From the NCBI GenBank assembly GCA_026260175.1, contig JAKCWW010004089.1, forward strand, positions 1 through 40,123: a DNA stretch of 40,123 bases, written 5' to 3'. Positions 21,137 to 31,525 of the stretch are shown in pieces. The notes beneath the pieces are model-generated. The model was not told where the DNA came from. It did no database searches and saw only the letters and a list, made by a program, of their open reading frames with translations. Position 1 is the stretch's first letter, and each line of letters begins with the position of its first letter. This DNA comes from Reticulitermes lucifugus (taxonomy: Eukaryota; Arthropoda; Insecta; Blattodea; Rhinotermitidae). Both the position numbers and the translations under genes were made by a program.

Positions 21137-21214
21137 ATCAGTGTGATATTACATACTAATATAAATATCTAAGGAACAATATTGTGCATTTTGTCGGTTG
21201 AGTGTTGCGAATTA

Positions 21215-22046
21215 AAATTTTGTAACTAGTTGAAAAACTACACGGTGGCACATAACAGAAGAGAGTAATCTTCAGAGTCGCCATTGTGAGAATACTAAAT
21301 CGTAAAAATCCAGCACAATTTTACTGTGGATTTTGCAGTAGGGTGTTATAAACTGCATGCAGTGCTTGAGTCCCGGAAATATGAAACCCCCTTATGCGTA
21401 TACGTACTGCACAGATCGTGTGTGTGCACCATACTTAGGTAATTCTTACTACTCAGTCCAGAAGTTGATAACGTATCTTATGGTATATGGTACATACTAA
21501 ATCACACAAGTTTTACATACGGAATATTTGAAATTAATATACAAAACTTTTGGTTTTCACACAGGTCAAAGCAATACAAACTTATCAGGAGTTGGATATA
21601 CGGCCTGTACATTTATTTATACACGGAACTGTGCTTTGCCTCTGTGTGTCTGCGCTATAATCAATGAGTTCTTTTGATGTCTCAGAACACATGCCGACAA
21701 GCTCAGTTCTATATAATTAATGCTAGCCGCCTGCCTTATGCTAAGAAACCCACAGATTATTTACGGCTCAATCATGTAATCACTGTTGTATTTCACCACA
21801 CAGGCATACTCACCCTACAGACACCCTCACTCTATTACAAGGCTGCCACTTTATATGTTATACAAAACTTTCTTACGTTATCTCCCCTTGCATCAAACCT
21901 CGAGCCAAAGTTAGGAGCAGTGCCTTATGATCTTAAGCTTCTACGTCTTATAGAAATACCGTATCATTCATCCAACTTCCAGATAATACAAAATGGTCCA
22001 TGTACAACATTTTCTGATTACCGTTGGGAAAGAAACCATTAACCTC
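21215..22046. other. Unassigned sequence up to the satellite
   Basis: A plus-strand frame of 122 codons (21674-22042) ends just where the 114-bp array begins. It shows no domain, signal peptide or repeat. It is long for this AT content but I cannot support it as a gene. Confidence 0.35.
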
Positions 22047-22715
22047 GGACGGCGGTATAACAAATATCGTGCAGCACGCCACTGTCTGGCTACAGTGTGT
22101 GGATAGCAGTAGGTCACATAGTACTTGAAACACTGAACTGAGTCATTAAGCTCCAAAAGAGCGCGGTGGTATCATAAATATCGTGCAGCACGCCACTGTC
22201 TGGCTCCAGTGTGTGAATAGCAGTAGGTAACACACTGCTTGAAGCACTGAACTGAATTATTAAGCTCCATCAGAGCGCGGTGGTATCACAAATATCCTGC
22301 AGCACGCCACTTTCTGGGTACAGTGTGTGGATGGCAGTAGGTCACATACTGCTTGAAGCACTGAACTGAATTATTAAGCTCCATCAGAGCGCGGTGGTAT
22401 CACAAATATCCTGCAGCACGCCACTTTCTGGCTCCAGTGTGTGAATAGCAGTAGGTCACACACTGCTTGAAGCACTGAACTGAATTATTAAGCTCCATCA
22501 GAGCGCGGTGGTATCACAAATATCCTGCAGCACGCCACTTTCTGGGTACAGTGTGTGGATGGCAGTAGGTCACACACTGCTTGAAGCACTGAACTGAATT
22601 ATTAAGCTCCATCAGAGCGCGGTGGTATCACAAATATCCTGCAGCACGCCACTTTCTGGGTACAGTGTGTGGATGGCAGTAGGTCACACACTGCTTGAAG
22701 CGCCGAATTGATTCA
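22047..22715. repeat. 114-bp satellite, about six units
   Basis: Unit starts are near 22047, 22161, 22275, 22389, 22503 and 22617, an exact 114-bp spacing. Landmarks in each unit are gcggtggtatca, a cagcacgccact block, gcagtaggt and aagctcc. The first unit is the most diverged and the last is partial, changing to gcgccgaattgattc near 22700. Two sequence types can be told apart: units 2 and 4 have ctggctccagtgtgtgaat; units 3, 5 and 6 have ctgggtacagtgtgtggat. Frames do not stay open across units. Confidence 0.95.
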
Positions 22716-23619
22716 CTTAGTCACCAAGAGTTAACTTTTATTTCTAAATATAAATATACGTCAGAGATTACGAATATAACTGTATCTGTGATTCATTTAT
22801 TCAATCATAATTAATAAATTATTTAATGACGTTCTTTACATGTCGTCGAATTTTATCAATGAAAAACTGAGGCAGATGGGAAAATAAAAGCTTGTGACCT
22901 AGTTAGAGGTACTATCCTAGCAGTTACCTAGAAGGATTTAAGAAATCACAAAACATTTTACTCAGAATAGCTAGTCGCCGAATAGATATTCCAAGTCTAG
23001 ATCTCTCGAATATTCCATTTCACTGCGACATTCTACACACTCAAGTTCTGTTCATATTTACAGCATTCTCATCAAATTAAATAACACTGGTTGTAGTGTT
23101 ATTGAAAATAAAACGCTTAGCGGAAAGCAAATTAAAAAGTAACTCATTAATAGCAAAGCTGACAATTATGATTCCCTGAACACAAAAGACACACGTATCT
23201 CTTTATTTTAAAATATTCTGATTTTTTCCTTTCATTATATTCCAGTGCAATCAGCAACTTAATTAAAGCGTTTATTTACATATTTATGGTTGTTTCAACG
23301 ATTATGTCACTAGCTTTGTTTATTGTCTAGTGATAAGACAAAATTAGTGAATAATAAATTGCAAAAAAATCGCGAAGGAAATAATCACTGTCTAACCTGA
23401 GGTATATCCAGATACATCCCGGCAGGGACTAGAGAAAACCAAAATTGTATAAGTCTATAATTGTATTACAGAATATAAGCTTTGGAGAAAGATATATTTA
23501 AGAAGGCCAATGAAAGGAGTGAATGAAACTGTAAGACGTTACGTAGCCTAATACCTGGCAGTAGTAGTAGTAGTAGTAATAGCACTAGTAGCAGCAGCAG
23601 TAAAAGTTTTTAAAAAATA
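22716..23619. other. Unassigned AT-rich sequence
   Basis: Only an (AGT)n-like triplet stretch stands out, at about 23561-23602. It runs up to the LINE fragment that follows. Confidence 0.4.
23561..23602. repeat. AGT/AGC trinucleotide microsatellite
   Basis: Sequence such as gtagtagtagtagtagta followed by gcagcagcag lies just upstream of a LINE 3' end. Confidence 0.85.
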
Positions 23620-23775
23620 TAATGGAAAGGCGTGGCCTGGATTTATCTGGCTCAGAAGAGGGACAAGTTGCGGGCTCTTTTGAACATGGTAATGAACTTG
23701 CAATTTCCGAAAAATGCGGGTAATTTCTTGACTAGCTGCAAAATCATTAGCTTCTCAAGAAGTACTGAAATCGTA
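23620..23775 (+). mobile_element. LINE family A, 3' terminal fragment (copy d)
   Basis: An open 117-codon frame begins MAWIYLAQKRDKLRALLNMV, continues through FPKNAGNFLTSCKIISFSRS, and then leaves the family. This is the same C-terminal tail as at 1.7, 7.1 and 8.4 kb and the best preserved of them; there is no stop inside the recognisable part. The fragment is severely 5'-truncated. The rest of the frame to 23985 is downstream flank, not element protein. Confidence 0.8.
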
Positions 23776-24740
23776 TGTGTTAGCCAACAGTTCCGTCTCC
23801 TATGCCTTATTAAATCATTAATAGAAACAATGCCACAGAATGAAGAACAACTGAAAATCAAATACAAGAAGCATGTGTCGAAAATTTCTTATATATTTCT
23901 ACTATCTGCAGTGGTCGTGTCAAAATGTCGACATTTAAAAAATCGGTGTAACAAATATTGCGGCATGTGCTGGAGTTCTATGTAAAATATGCAGTTAAAA
24001 GTTTACAGCGAATTCCATTGCTGCATTTGGAATTCTTGCTGTTTTTATGCATTGCTATTTAGTCATAAAAGAAAAGTAGCTTGGCATTTTAAAAAGGCGT
24101 CTTGGTAATTTACGAATTACGAGAAGTTTTACTATTACAAATATCTGATCACGAAAATAATATTTTTATAACTAATGTCTGTAAAAACATATTTTACTAA
24201 ATGGTTCATATATAATTATAATAAGTATAAAGGAACTGTTTTTCCCACAAAACAAACAACACCGGTTACCAGGCTGTATAAGTTTTATACCTATACTTCA
24301 AAATACATTGAGCTACTGGTGCCAGATTTCCAGCTCATTAAATCAAATTAAGTGTCAAGATATTTGTGTAGTTTCCAAGGAGTCCCTAATAGGCTTCGCA
24401 CTGCTGATGTGAAACATTCTGTGGAAGGCGATATGTAAAGATATTGGAAATCCCCTGCCCGTCAGGCAACTTCTCTGACACACCTGTTATTGAAGATGCC
24501 TATATTTGTATTTGTAGGTGTGGATGCAGAGGTACCTTAAGATTTCTTCAGGGCTTATATCACGTTAATGTCTTAGTAGTGACGAACAGCGTAGTCCATT
24601 ATGCGTGAAATAGATCGCGGGAAGTAGGATCATTATACAGCTCAGCTACTGTCTTGTGGTTTTGTCCTGCAATACTGCTCAGAATGTCGGACATATACTG
24701 CCTTATACAGACAGACATTAAAGAGCAGGTCATATTAGGG
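23776..24740. other. Unassigned sequence
   Basis: The remainder of the open frame running out of the LINE tail (to 23985) has no resemblance I recognise. No other feature is supported. Confidence 0.4.
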
Positions 24741-25050
24741 GTAAACGTAAAGGTAAAGGTAAATCTGTCCCTGTCCATCCCATGAAGGCATACAGGGGAA
24801 ACAGAGGTATAGCTGCACTCATTCTTAACCTCGGCGTTAGATGGTGATGTGTGGTCAACTTCACGTCCCGGCCGCTTTACCCCCAGGAACGAAGGCCGGT
24901 TCCCATTTAGTAAGACACTGGGTGGGCCCTAGAGTCCGTCTCAACATTCTGAAGACAAAAATTAATGAAATTAATGCCCCTGCCAGGATTCGAAATCCAC
25001 ACCTACCAGCTCCTAACCTATTCGGTGCACCGACTACCCTATCCCGGCTC
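24741..25050 (-). mobile_element. SINE family 2, copy b (near full length, minus strand)
   Basis: On the minus strand this starts with a tRNA-like head (gagccgggatagggtagtcg and, about 40 bp on, the B-box gatttcgaatcctgg). Next come a body matching the family and a 3' tail of repeated ttacctttacc units, which appear on the plus strand as (gtaaag)n at 24741-24763. The plus-strand translation MVMCGQLHVPAALPPGTKAG is the familiar readthrough of this SINE. Internal pol III boxes and a short-period tail fit a tRNA-SINE. Confidence 0.85.
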
Positions 25051-25475
25051 CTTACATTAGCTTAACGCCCATTACTTGTACTAGGTAGACTCGGTTTCGA
25101 ATCTCCAAGTAGTTTCATTCCGCTAACTAGCGATTGTTTACATAGCACCGAACACAATTGGTTAGTAGACAAGGGTTTGGATCGAGGCTATAGTGGCCTA
25201 CGCAGAGGCACTGTTCTACTAACAAATCTGAGGGAAACCAATAAACGTATGCAAGTTTCTAAATGGGTTCAAAAAACGTTTAGATTATTCAAGTTGTGGA
25301 AGTCCCCCAACTTCCGTTAAAATTAGACTTGCCGCCTTTCATATTAAATCTGTGTGGTCACTACCCTGGCAGATCTGATGGAATCAAAATAGGTATATAC
25401 ATATCTGTCCATAACTAACTAACAGAGTCCTTCTTGATTTATTTTTAATTTATTTACTAATACCTTTCCCTTGCA
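25051..25475. other. Unassigned sequence ending in an acceptor-like tract
   Basis: Near 25090 ggtttcgaatctcc resembles a lone tRNA B-box. The last 35 bases (tttactaat then a pyrimidine-rich run ending ttgcag) look like a branch point, polypyrimidine tract and 3' splice site. Confidence 0.4.
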
Positions 25476-25476
25476 G

Positions 25477-25634
25477 AAAATACCGGGCTCAGTGGTTTTG
25501 TGTTTTCTCTCTACCTTAGCAACGGCGATGAAATCAAGCGCTGGACTTTTCCCGAGCACAACTCGTTAAAGACTATTGCGCACTTGAAACTTTCGCGCGT
25601 CTACCATGGTGTTATTACGGAATTTAGGAATTAA
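25477..25634 (+). CDS. Candidate terminal coding exon of an unidentified host gene
   Basis: A strong 3' splice-site pattern (tactaat, then ctttcccttgcag ending at 25476) leads directly into an open frame of 51 codons from 25479 to a TAA at 25632-25634. Two bases (aa) at the start would complete a split codon from an upstream exon. The peptide begins NTGLSGFVFSLYLSNGDEIK, continues RWTFPEHNSLKTIAHLKL and ends VITEFRN. It is well mixed in composition, with alternating hydrophobic residues and a WTFPEH loop, and looks like a folded domain rather than noise. An AATAAA lies about 265 bp downstream (about 25899). I do not recognise the family and saw no partner exon, so it may still be chance. Confidence 0.35.
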
Positions 25635-26285
25635 ATATAAGGCGTTGGTGTGGGCTCCAGTAAAAAAATATTCATAACCAGTTTAGTGAATATTCTCCAG
25701 TCAATTTAGAAGTTTTAGTGGAGGACACAAAGAGACGTACATGATCCCAGGAAGAAAATGCCTATTTATTTATTTGTCTATTTATTTATTAAGCCTAATT
25801 CGCTGACGTTTATATGGTATAGCATAGCGTGAACTGCACTTCAAAAAGGATGACACTCATTCTGCATGCAAAGTAACCTGACTGGTTCCGAAAGAGTCAA
25901 TAAAACGACAAGAAACCCCTTTGACTGACAGCTCCGTGTTATTCGCAGCCTTCCATGTTACGAAAAAGGTACCAAAGGTCGTAGGAAGAAAGACAAATCT
26001 TGCAGTCCTCCTTCAGGAAAGTTAAATCATATCCTCCGAGTACTTTGCCACAAGACAGTGACGAAGATTTATAGATGGAATGCCTTCTTTAACGTTTTAG
26101 AATAGGGAGTTATGTAAAATATAATGTTTTTTAAATGAAAACATTCTAGAAATATGGGGCAGTAAGAACAAAATGCTACATAATTAAGACCGGCATTTAT
26201 AACTTCTAGACATACGAATTTATGTAAATATTTCAGTTAAGTATAATGTAGCCTCGGAAACAATACTGTATATATTGATGAAATA
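25635..26285. other. Unassigned sequence, possible 3' UTR at its start
   Basis: A (TTTA)n-like tract lies at about 25760-25791. An aataaa polyadenylation-type hexamer is at about 25899-25904. Otherwise it is featureless. Confidence 0.35.
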
Positions 26286-26475
26286 GGCGCAGACAGGAGG
26301 ATATAATTAAAAATAATCTTAAGGAAAGAGAGTGTCCAAATAGGGAGAAATATTCTACGAGGAGCTCTGACAGCGGGCCGTTTTAAACTTTTGGTTTCCT
26401 TGAGAGGACAGTACCCCTCGAGTCGCTAAATTGCTTATTAATTGTTTAGTTGGCTGCTTAGTTTTTTGGTTATGC
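26286..26475 (+). mobile_element. LINE family A, 3' terminal fragment (copy f)
   Basis: The frame RQEDIIKNNLKERECPNREK matches the RRWEDN-type segment of the family tail. After an internal deletion, the sequence ttttggtttccttgagagga and cagtacccctcgagtcg matches the 3' end of the copy at 8.4 kb. It is followed by the same ttagttggctgct-type tail. Heavily decayed. Confidence 0.6.
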
Positions 26476-26571
26476 AATTGTTCCTTTTACTTGTGTAATC
26501 TGTATACTCGTTGGAGTTACTTAGTTAAAACTCACGAATGTCGAAGTGTGATCAGTTCTACATCAACTAAC

Positions 26572-26784
26572 AAGCCTTTAAACCTAGTGGTTACTACATG
26601 AACCACCAGATTAAACATTTAACAATTTTACATTCTACCCACGGAGTGCATTTCTCTGACTTTCATGAATCGCAAAACAAACTGTGATTGTCTCTACGAC
26701 ACTAATTATTGGTTTTTTACAACCCAGACAGGGTATATTTGCTGCGCGGTACGAACTGAATCTGTAAAACGCGATTCAGGTTAG
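26572..26784 (+). mobile_element. piggyBac-like MITE, copy 3 (eroded ends)
   Basis: It aligns through its interior with the unit at 32126-32338: attttacattctaccca, gacactaattattggtttt and gctgcgcggtacgaactga. The left end is agcctttaaa and the right end ttcaggtta. Both TTAA flanks have been lost or mutated, so this copy is older than the other two. Confidence 0.7.
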
Positions 26785-27935
26785 TCACTTCGAGGTCATG
26801 ACAAAAAGAATCTCTTCCCTTTCACAGCAGTCAATAATTTAAGGTCAACCCTTATTTACATATGTAACAAATTCTAATTACTGACTTGAATGTGACTAAC
26901 CTAATGAAATGCAAAAATTGCAAAATAACAACCATAAATTAAGATCTATTTTTTGAGATTGTATATTATCAACACACAAATGAATATGGTAATATAGAGG
27001 TAAATTACAAAAAATGTACTTTTTACCGTGTTTTGTGTGTTTATTTGTCGATGATATCCGACCATCAAGCTCCACACAAGCTCTATCTACGCGTATGACA
27101 CATACATTCGTAGGGCTGTGGTTATATTTTGTAGTAAGTAAACCAAACGCAAGTAAATGTAAAATTCAGAAAATATTCCATCGGTATTACTAATCAAAAT
27201 TATTTTCACTACAGTTAAATTACACTTAAATGTACGTTCAATAAAACACAGTCTGTTTTTTCCTTGCCTATAGAAAAGAATGGAAAAGAATGATTAAATA
27301 GGACCATCGATGATCATTATTAAAGTTTCTACGTATGCAAAACTTGTTCTCGTTCTGAAGGAAGAACAAACATTTCTATCGTTAAGGAGCAAAGTTCTGA
27401 GAATTATATTGGAGTATGAAAGAGGTTAAGAAAAAGGTAATACAAAGCCAAAAGTTCTCAGGAAGAATGAAGAGGCTGCAGACTTCTTGGGAAATGCCGA
27501 TCAATATCCCACGAATATCACCACAACAACCGAAAGAAGTAATTACTTCTCAGATGAACTTCAAGAATCATAAATCTCTCTGGTAACAGAAACCCAGATT
27601 TCAGCACGCTTAAAATAAAACCTTGCTATTTAAACCAATTCTGAGAGCGTTTGCATGTACCCACATTACCAGATCTTAAAACCATTAAAATTAATTTTAA
27701 AAGCATTAACCTACCCAAGCCATCTCATTTTCCGTCTCCCACGTTGTAGCTGCCCAAAAGAATTACTACAAAAATTCTGTGGTATTTATTTTGATTCTCA
27801 TATCCAAGCCCATAGCAACATTCTGATTCAAGCACCCGACAAGCTTGCTAGTTTAATTCGGTGTTTACGCATCAGGCATCTAACGTAATTTGTAAAGTTG
27901 TTCCTGTGCTTAATTAATTAGGTATTATGGAATGA
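26785..27935. other. Unassigned AT-rich sequence
   Basis: No gene or element ends were recognised; the frame at 27655-27888 is unsupported. Confidence 0.4.
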
Positions 27936-28449
27936 AGATATAAGGGGCAGTGGAGGTATATTCTCACTTACTGAATTCAGCAATAGCCGACCCCAGTGGC
28001 CCCGCGGTCTAAGGCGTGGATCTGAGGCCGCTAGCTTACTGGGATTTTGGGTTCGAATCCCGCCGGGGGCATGGATGTCTGTCTCTTGTGAGTGTTGTGA
28101 GTTAGGTAGAGGTCTCTGCGTCGGGCTGTTCCCTCGTCCAGAGGAGTCCTACCGAGTGTGGTGTGTCTAAAGTGTGTGATCGCGAAATGTCGAACAATGA
28201 GGAGGCCTAGGCCTCCTAGGGGCTTTCAAGCCATAGGGGGAAAAAATCAGCAATAAATAAAACGTCACGCTCGGGCCGCTTTATCTTTGAGGGAAAAGCC
28301 ACCTCTAATCTATTTTTGGTTGGAAGTTAGAGTGAAATTTGGACTTTGTCTGGACGCTTTTACGAACACATAATTACCGCCCCCGCACAGAATTCGAACC
28401 CATATTTTCTGGTCGCCAACCTTATAAACTAATCTCCATACTGGCCGAG
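27936..28449 (-). mobile_element. SINE family 2, copy c, split by a SINE family 1 insertion
   Basis: The left piece (27936-27985: aatgaagatataaggggcag, then tggaggtatattctcact) and right piece (28256-28449: gtcacgctcgggccgcttta, then aattcgaacccat and ctggccgag) join into one family-2 element when the inserted family-1 SINE and one copy of its 9-bp duplication are removed. The tRNA-like head is on the right, with B-box gggttcgaattctg on the minus strand. This copy is diverged from those at 20.2 and 24.7 kb. Confidence 0.75.
27986..28246 (+). mobile_element. SINE family 1, copy 3 (intact, nested)
   Basis: The best full copy of the family in the window: head gccgaccccagtggcc, A-box region gcggtctaaggcgtgg, B-box gggttcgaatcccgcc, body, ggaggcctaggcctcc palindrome, and an A-tail. 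It is bounded by a perfect 9-bp target duplication tcagcaata (27977-27985 and 28247-28255). It sits inside an older family-2 SINE and is therefore younger than it. Confidence 0.95.
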
Positions 28450-29092
28450 TACAAAGAGTATTTATCTGCTACCGTTCCAGTTCCTAACGAGTTGAATTAA
28501 AGGAATGTTTATGACTACATGTTTGATTTCCTTGACTTAGGATATCAGTAACTTTCAAGAATACATAAAAAGAATTGAAAGTAAATTAACTAATTAAGCT
28601 CTTTCTTTTATTCTTATCTTAAAAGTTTTAGGAGAATATGGATACATGAATGAGTAAAGAATAAATTCTTCTATAGGTAAGTAACAAATCTGTCTAGAAG
28701 AGCATAAAAATACTATTAACGAAAATTACACAAAACTAAAATCAGCACCGTCATGATATAACAGCAGGTAATAAATAATTTGAAAATGTTTCAAATTTGT
28801 CCGGGGAAGACATTAAGAAATTAATTGTGGAAACGCCTCTTACTTTTCAGTTTTAAATTTCTTAATCAGGGTATATGAGTAACAGTTCTGCTATTAGCTT
28901 TGCATAATCCCTTTGAAACACGTTCTTATTCAGGTCCAATAAAGTAGATAAAATTTATTGATTTAGAATACACTAAAGAACTTCATGATCGATACAGGAC
29001 ACTGACGGTACTGAAATCACAAAGTGATGAGCATATTGTTAAGATGGGGTAAGCAAAGAAGCATACATAAATTTATGGAAAAACTCACTTGG
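28450..29092. other. Unassigned AT-rich sequence
   Basis: Nothing recognisable was found. Confidence 0.4.
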
Positions 29093-29262
29093 GTAACGTC
29101 CGCTTGGAAGAGTGATAATTAGATTGGTGGATAACATGAAGATGGATGTGGCTAGATGCGTTATGAACATGGTAGACGACTGAAAATTGGAGAAGATCAT
29201 GCCCAGTGGCAGGCCTTGGTATAAGAGGTTTCGAAACTTTGGGTTCTAACAATGAAGCGTTA
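29093..29262 (+). mobile_element. LINE family A, 3' terminal fragment (copy e)
   Basis: PLGRVIIRLVDNMKMDV (about 29099-29150), then QWQALV and LWVLTMKR after frameshifts, match the terminal tail of the family. Stops are present throughout. It faces the family-B fragment at 29427-29656, which is on the opposite strand. Confidence 0.6.
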
Positions 29263-29426
29263 ATTAGTTTTTTTAAAGAAGAATTATACTTGGATCTAAC
29301 CTCTCAAAAATCAATGACTACTATTTAGATCACATTCTTTAACAGAGAAGCTTTTATTTGGTGTACGTGTTTCGTAGGATTTTCTCCAAACAGCGTTAAA
29401 TGGCTGGTCTGTTTAATGGAGGTGCC

Positions 29427-29656
29427 GTATCTTCTTTCCATTGGCTGTACAGTCCATGCAGGACCCTGGCCTCCTTCATGAACTATTTTTGTCCAGCCTC
29501 CAACATTCATTTTCTTCAGATCATTTTCAACATCATCCAAACATCTGTTTCTTGGCTTCCCAACGAATCTTTTTCCTTCTGGGATATTCTTAAAGACTTT
29601 CTTCGCAGTTCTTTCTTCTGGCATTCTTTCAACTTGTCCTACCCATAGTAATATTC
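29427..29656 (-). mobile_element. LINE family B, C-terminal fragment
   Basis: The minus-strand open frame contains ILLWVGQVERMPEERTAKKV, FKNIPEGKRFVGKPRNR, CLDDVENDLKKMNVGGW and, after a frame slip, a GPAWTVQPMERR end. The W.G.VERM and GKPR.R..DDVENDL motifs mark the post-RT C-terminus of a non-LTR retrotransposon, different in sequence from family A. The frame stays open for 126 codons (29325-29705) although only the middle part is element protein. The RT and endonuclease are missing because of 5' truncation. Confidence 0.8.
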
Positions 29657-29705
29657 CTTTTGGAGATGCAGTATGTTCACTGTAAATTTGAAAATAAATT
29701 TTCAC

Positions 29706-30899
29706 ATACGTGTAGATGAATCTCAGTCTTCATGGAATCGCAAGTACACCATTCAGTGGGGTGATACCATTACAGGGATCAAGAAGCATTCGATACGATG
29801 CCCTTAAAATATCAGCCGCTCACTTATATTTTCCGTTTCCTCCACGTTCTGATTGTTCTAATGAATACAAACACGCCCATGCATGCAGTGTATTTGTGCC
29901 ATTTAAAGGGGGATAAGAGTCAGACCAATGATCAGTGGGTTAGCGAGCGAGCGTCACGGACCGATGCCAGTCGTCATTGAAACGTTGACAAAAGAAGAAA
30001 CAGTGTGTCACAATGTGGGCAGTGAACCTTCCATTCATTTCCGGCTCGGAGGCTGCAATATTCATGTTGCTCGCTCCAACCAGAACCTACAGACTGTTAC
30101 CTTACAGTGTCTGGAAACCATTGTCGGTACCGACAAGTCGGAGAACTGGAGAAGTGGACACTACAATTTACATTACTATTGCCTGGAATCTGACACTGTT
30201 CAATTTGATACATATCTACTAAACTATATGGCGTCACATTTCATAAGACAATAATCCTCATAGCCACCAACTTGAGAACCTCAATTTTCTTTCTATAATT
30301 TAGGATGAATTAAGCCCTTAGCTTCCTATTTTGAAATAACTATCTACATGGCCCTTCATTTTTATATTAAAGAAATTTTCACTTTATATCTTCCAACCAC
30401 TTAAAGCACAAGATTTAGTATAGATATCGCCTGTCTTAACATCCAGAAAATTTCATTTTTCCAGTAGACTATGTTTATCTGTTTCACATGATTCCCAGAC
30501 CAGTCCCTCTTTATAAACTTCAATAATTTATTCATCTTATATCGTAGGTGTAATTTGTTTTTTTGTAAGACATTTGGCGAATTTTTAATATTACCCCGAG
30601 AACTTCAATTTTAGTGGAGTATGCCGAAATGCGCTAAATGAAAATTGTTTTCGAAACTTGCTCTGATGCTGCTGCTAACATGGATCAGATATTTAGCCTG
30701 TTGCTGTTTTAATTAATCCTGACACAGGAGTTTTTATGGATTTAGAACCAACAGCTAGAGGGCGCATCAGCCCATAAAAAAGCTGCAATCTATAAAAGAC
30801 ACACAACACACAAATTCGAAACCATATATTCATGTTCAAAGCTGAGTCCAACCCGCTATTTGCCTGCACGTGTACTAATATATTAAAAGGCATTTTTAG
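29706..30899. other. Unassigned sequence
   Basis: Overlapping plus-strand frames between 29716 and 30254 (up to 108 codons) carry no domain I recognise. The stretch is less AT-rich around 29990-30150, but nothing else supports coding. Confidence 0.35.
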
Positions 30900-31005
30900 T
30901 TTAAATACTCGTAGCTGTATTGTCAGTGTCACTCTCCTGCAACTAGGGCCAAGGTTAAGATTGAGTGGAGCCATACATCCACTGCCTCTGTATGACTTCA
31001 TGGCT
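30900..31005 (+). mobile_element. SINE family 2, fragment d (plus strand)
   Basis: The minus strand here reads atgaagtcatacagaggcag, then tggatgtatggctccactca and atcttaaccttgg. This matches the 3' body of the family-2 SINE at 24.78 kb (same words on the plus strand there). Only about 100 bp remain, in the opposite orientation to the other copies. A 102-codon minus frame covering it is repeat-derived. Confidence 0.6.
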
Positions 31006-31266
31006 TGAACAGGGTCAACTTGAGTTTTTCCTGCTAGTTTCTGCAGCCAAACTCTTTCACGAAGAACGTATTGTTTTGTAGCTGTTTCAAAACCAGTTGA
31101 TGCTTCTCTGCAGATAGAGTTGAAATAACTTAATTGCCTTCTGTATTCTACGAGTATTATATACTGTACAAGAGGAAGACTGTCTTTTATAGTGTGCTAA
31201 TAACAATTATTTTCTTACGAATTTAATGTCCCTGGGTTTAGCTAGCTACTCGCAACCTACAGTTTA
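31006..31266. other. Unassigned sequence
   Basis: No supported feature was found between the SINE fragment and the minisatellite. Confidence 0.35.
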
Positions 31267-31525
31267 TATACACACAGACATGCACAAGTGTATGCCAACA
31301 TGTAGTACACGCACACATACAGTAGGCCATGCACACATGCAATATTATATTCACACATACAATAGTGTATGCACACGTGAAATAGTGTATGCACAAATTC
31401 AGCAGTATATGCATACTTGCAGTAGTATGCGCACACACGCAGTAGTACATGCACGTAAGCATTAGTGCAGGCACGCATTAAAGTATGTACCTATGCAGTA
31501 GTGAATATGCATACATGCAGTAGAG
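31267..31525. repeat. 20-bp minisatellite, about 13 degenerate units
   Basis: Units of the form nnatgcacacatgcagtagt repeat every 20 bp, clearest from 31366 to 31466 (steps at 31366, 31386, 31406, 31426, 31446, 31466). Because 20 is not divisible by 3, frames cycle every 60 bp. That explains the three H/C/Y-rich overlapping ORFs here (79, 78 and 73 codons); none is a gene. Confidence 0.9.

Larger units (their letters stand above)
20928..21214. mobile_element. Foldback element B (two ~140-bp arms) with complementary halves of a hammerhead-like core
   Basis: The left arm (about 20928-21075) and right arm (about 21085-21214) are reverse complements separated by about 9 bp. Shared words include gcataaaac/gttttatgc, agatatttatatt/aatataaatatct and caaaatgcacaat/attgtgcattttg. 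Each arm carries a core. The left (minus strand) has the GAAA block but a mutated CUCAUGA. The right (plus strand) has intact CUGAUGA and a perfect 5-bp helix II but a 19-nt deletion of the GAAA block and cleavage site. No coding sequence lies inside. Confidence 0.8.

Noticed and set aside
24841..25065. 74-codon plus-strand ORF with a proline-rich end
   Set aside because: It is read from the antisense of a family-2 SINE; the peptide is the usual SINE readthrough.
31226..31478. Three overlapping H/C/Y-rich ORFs
   Set aside because: They arise from the 20-bp minisatellite, where any frame repeats every 60 bp.
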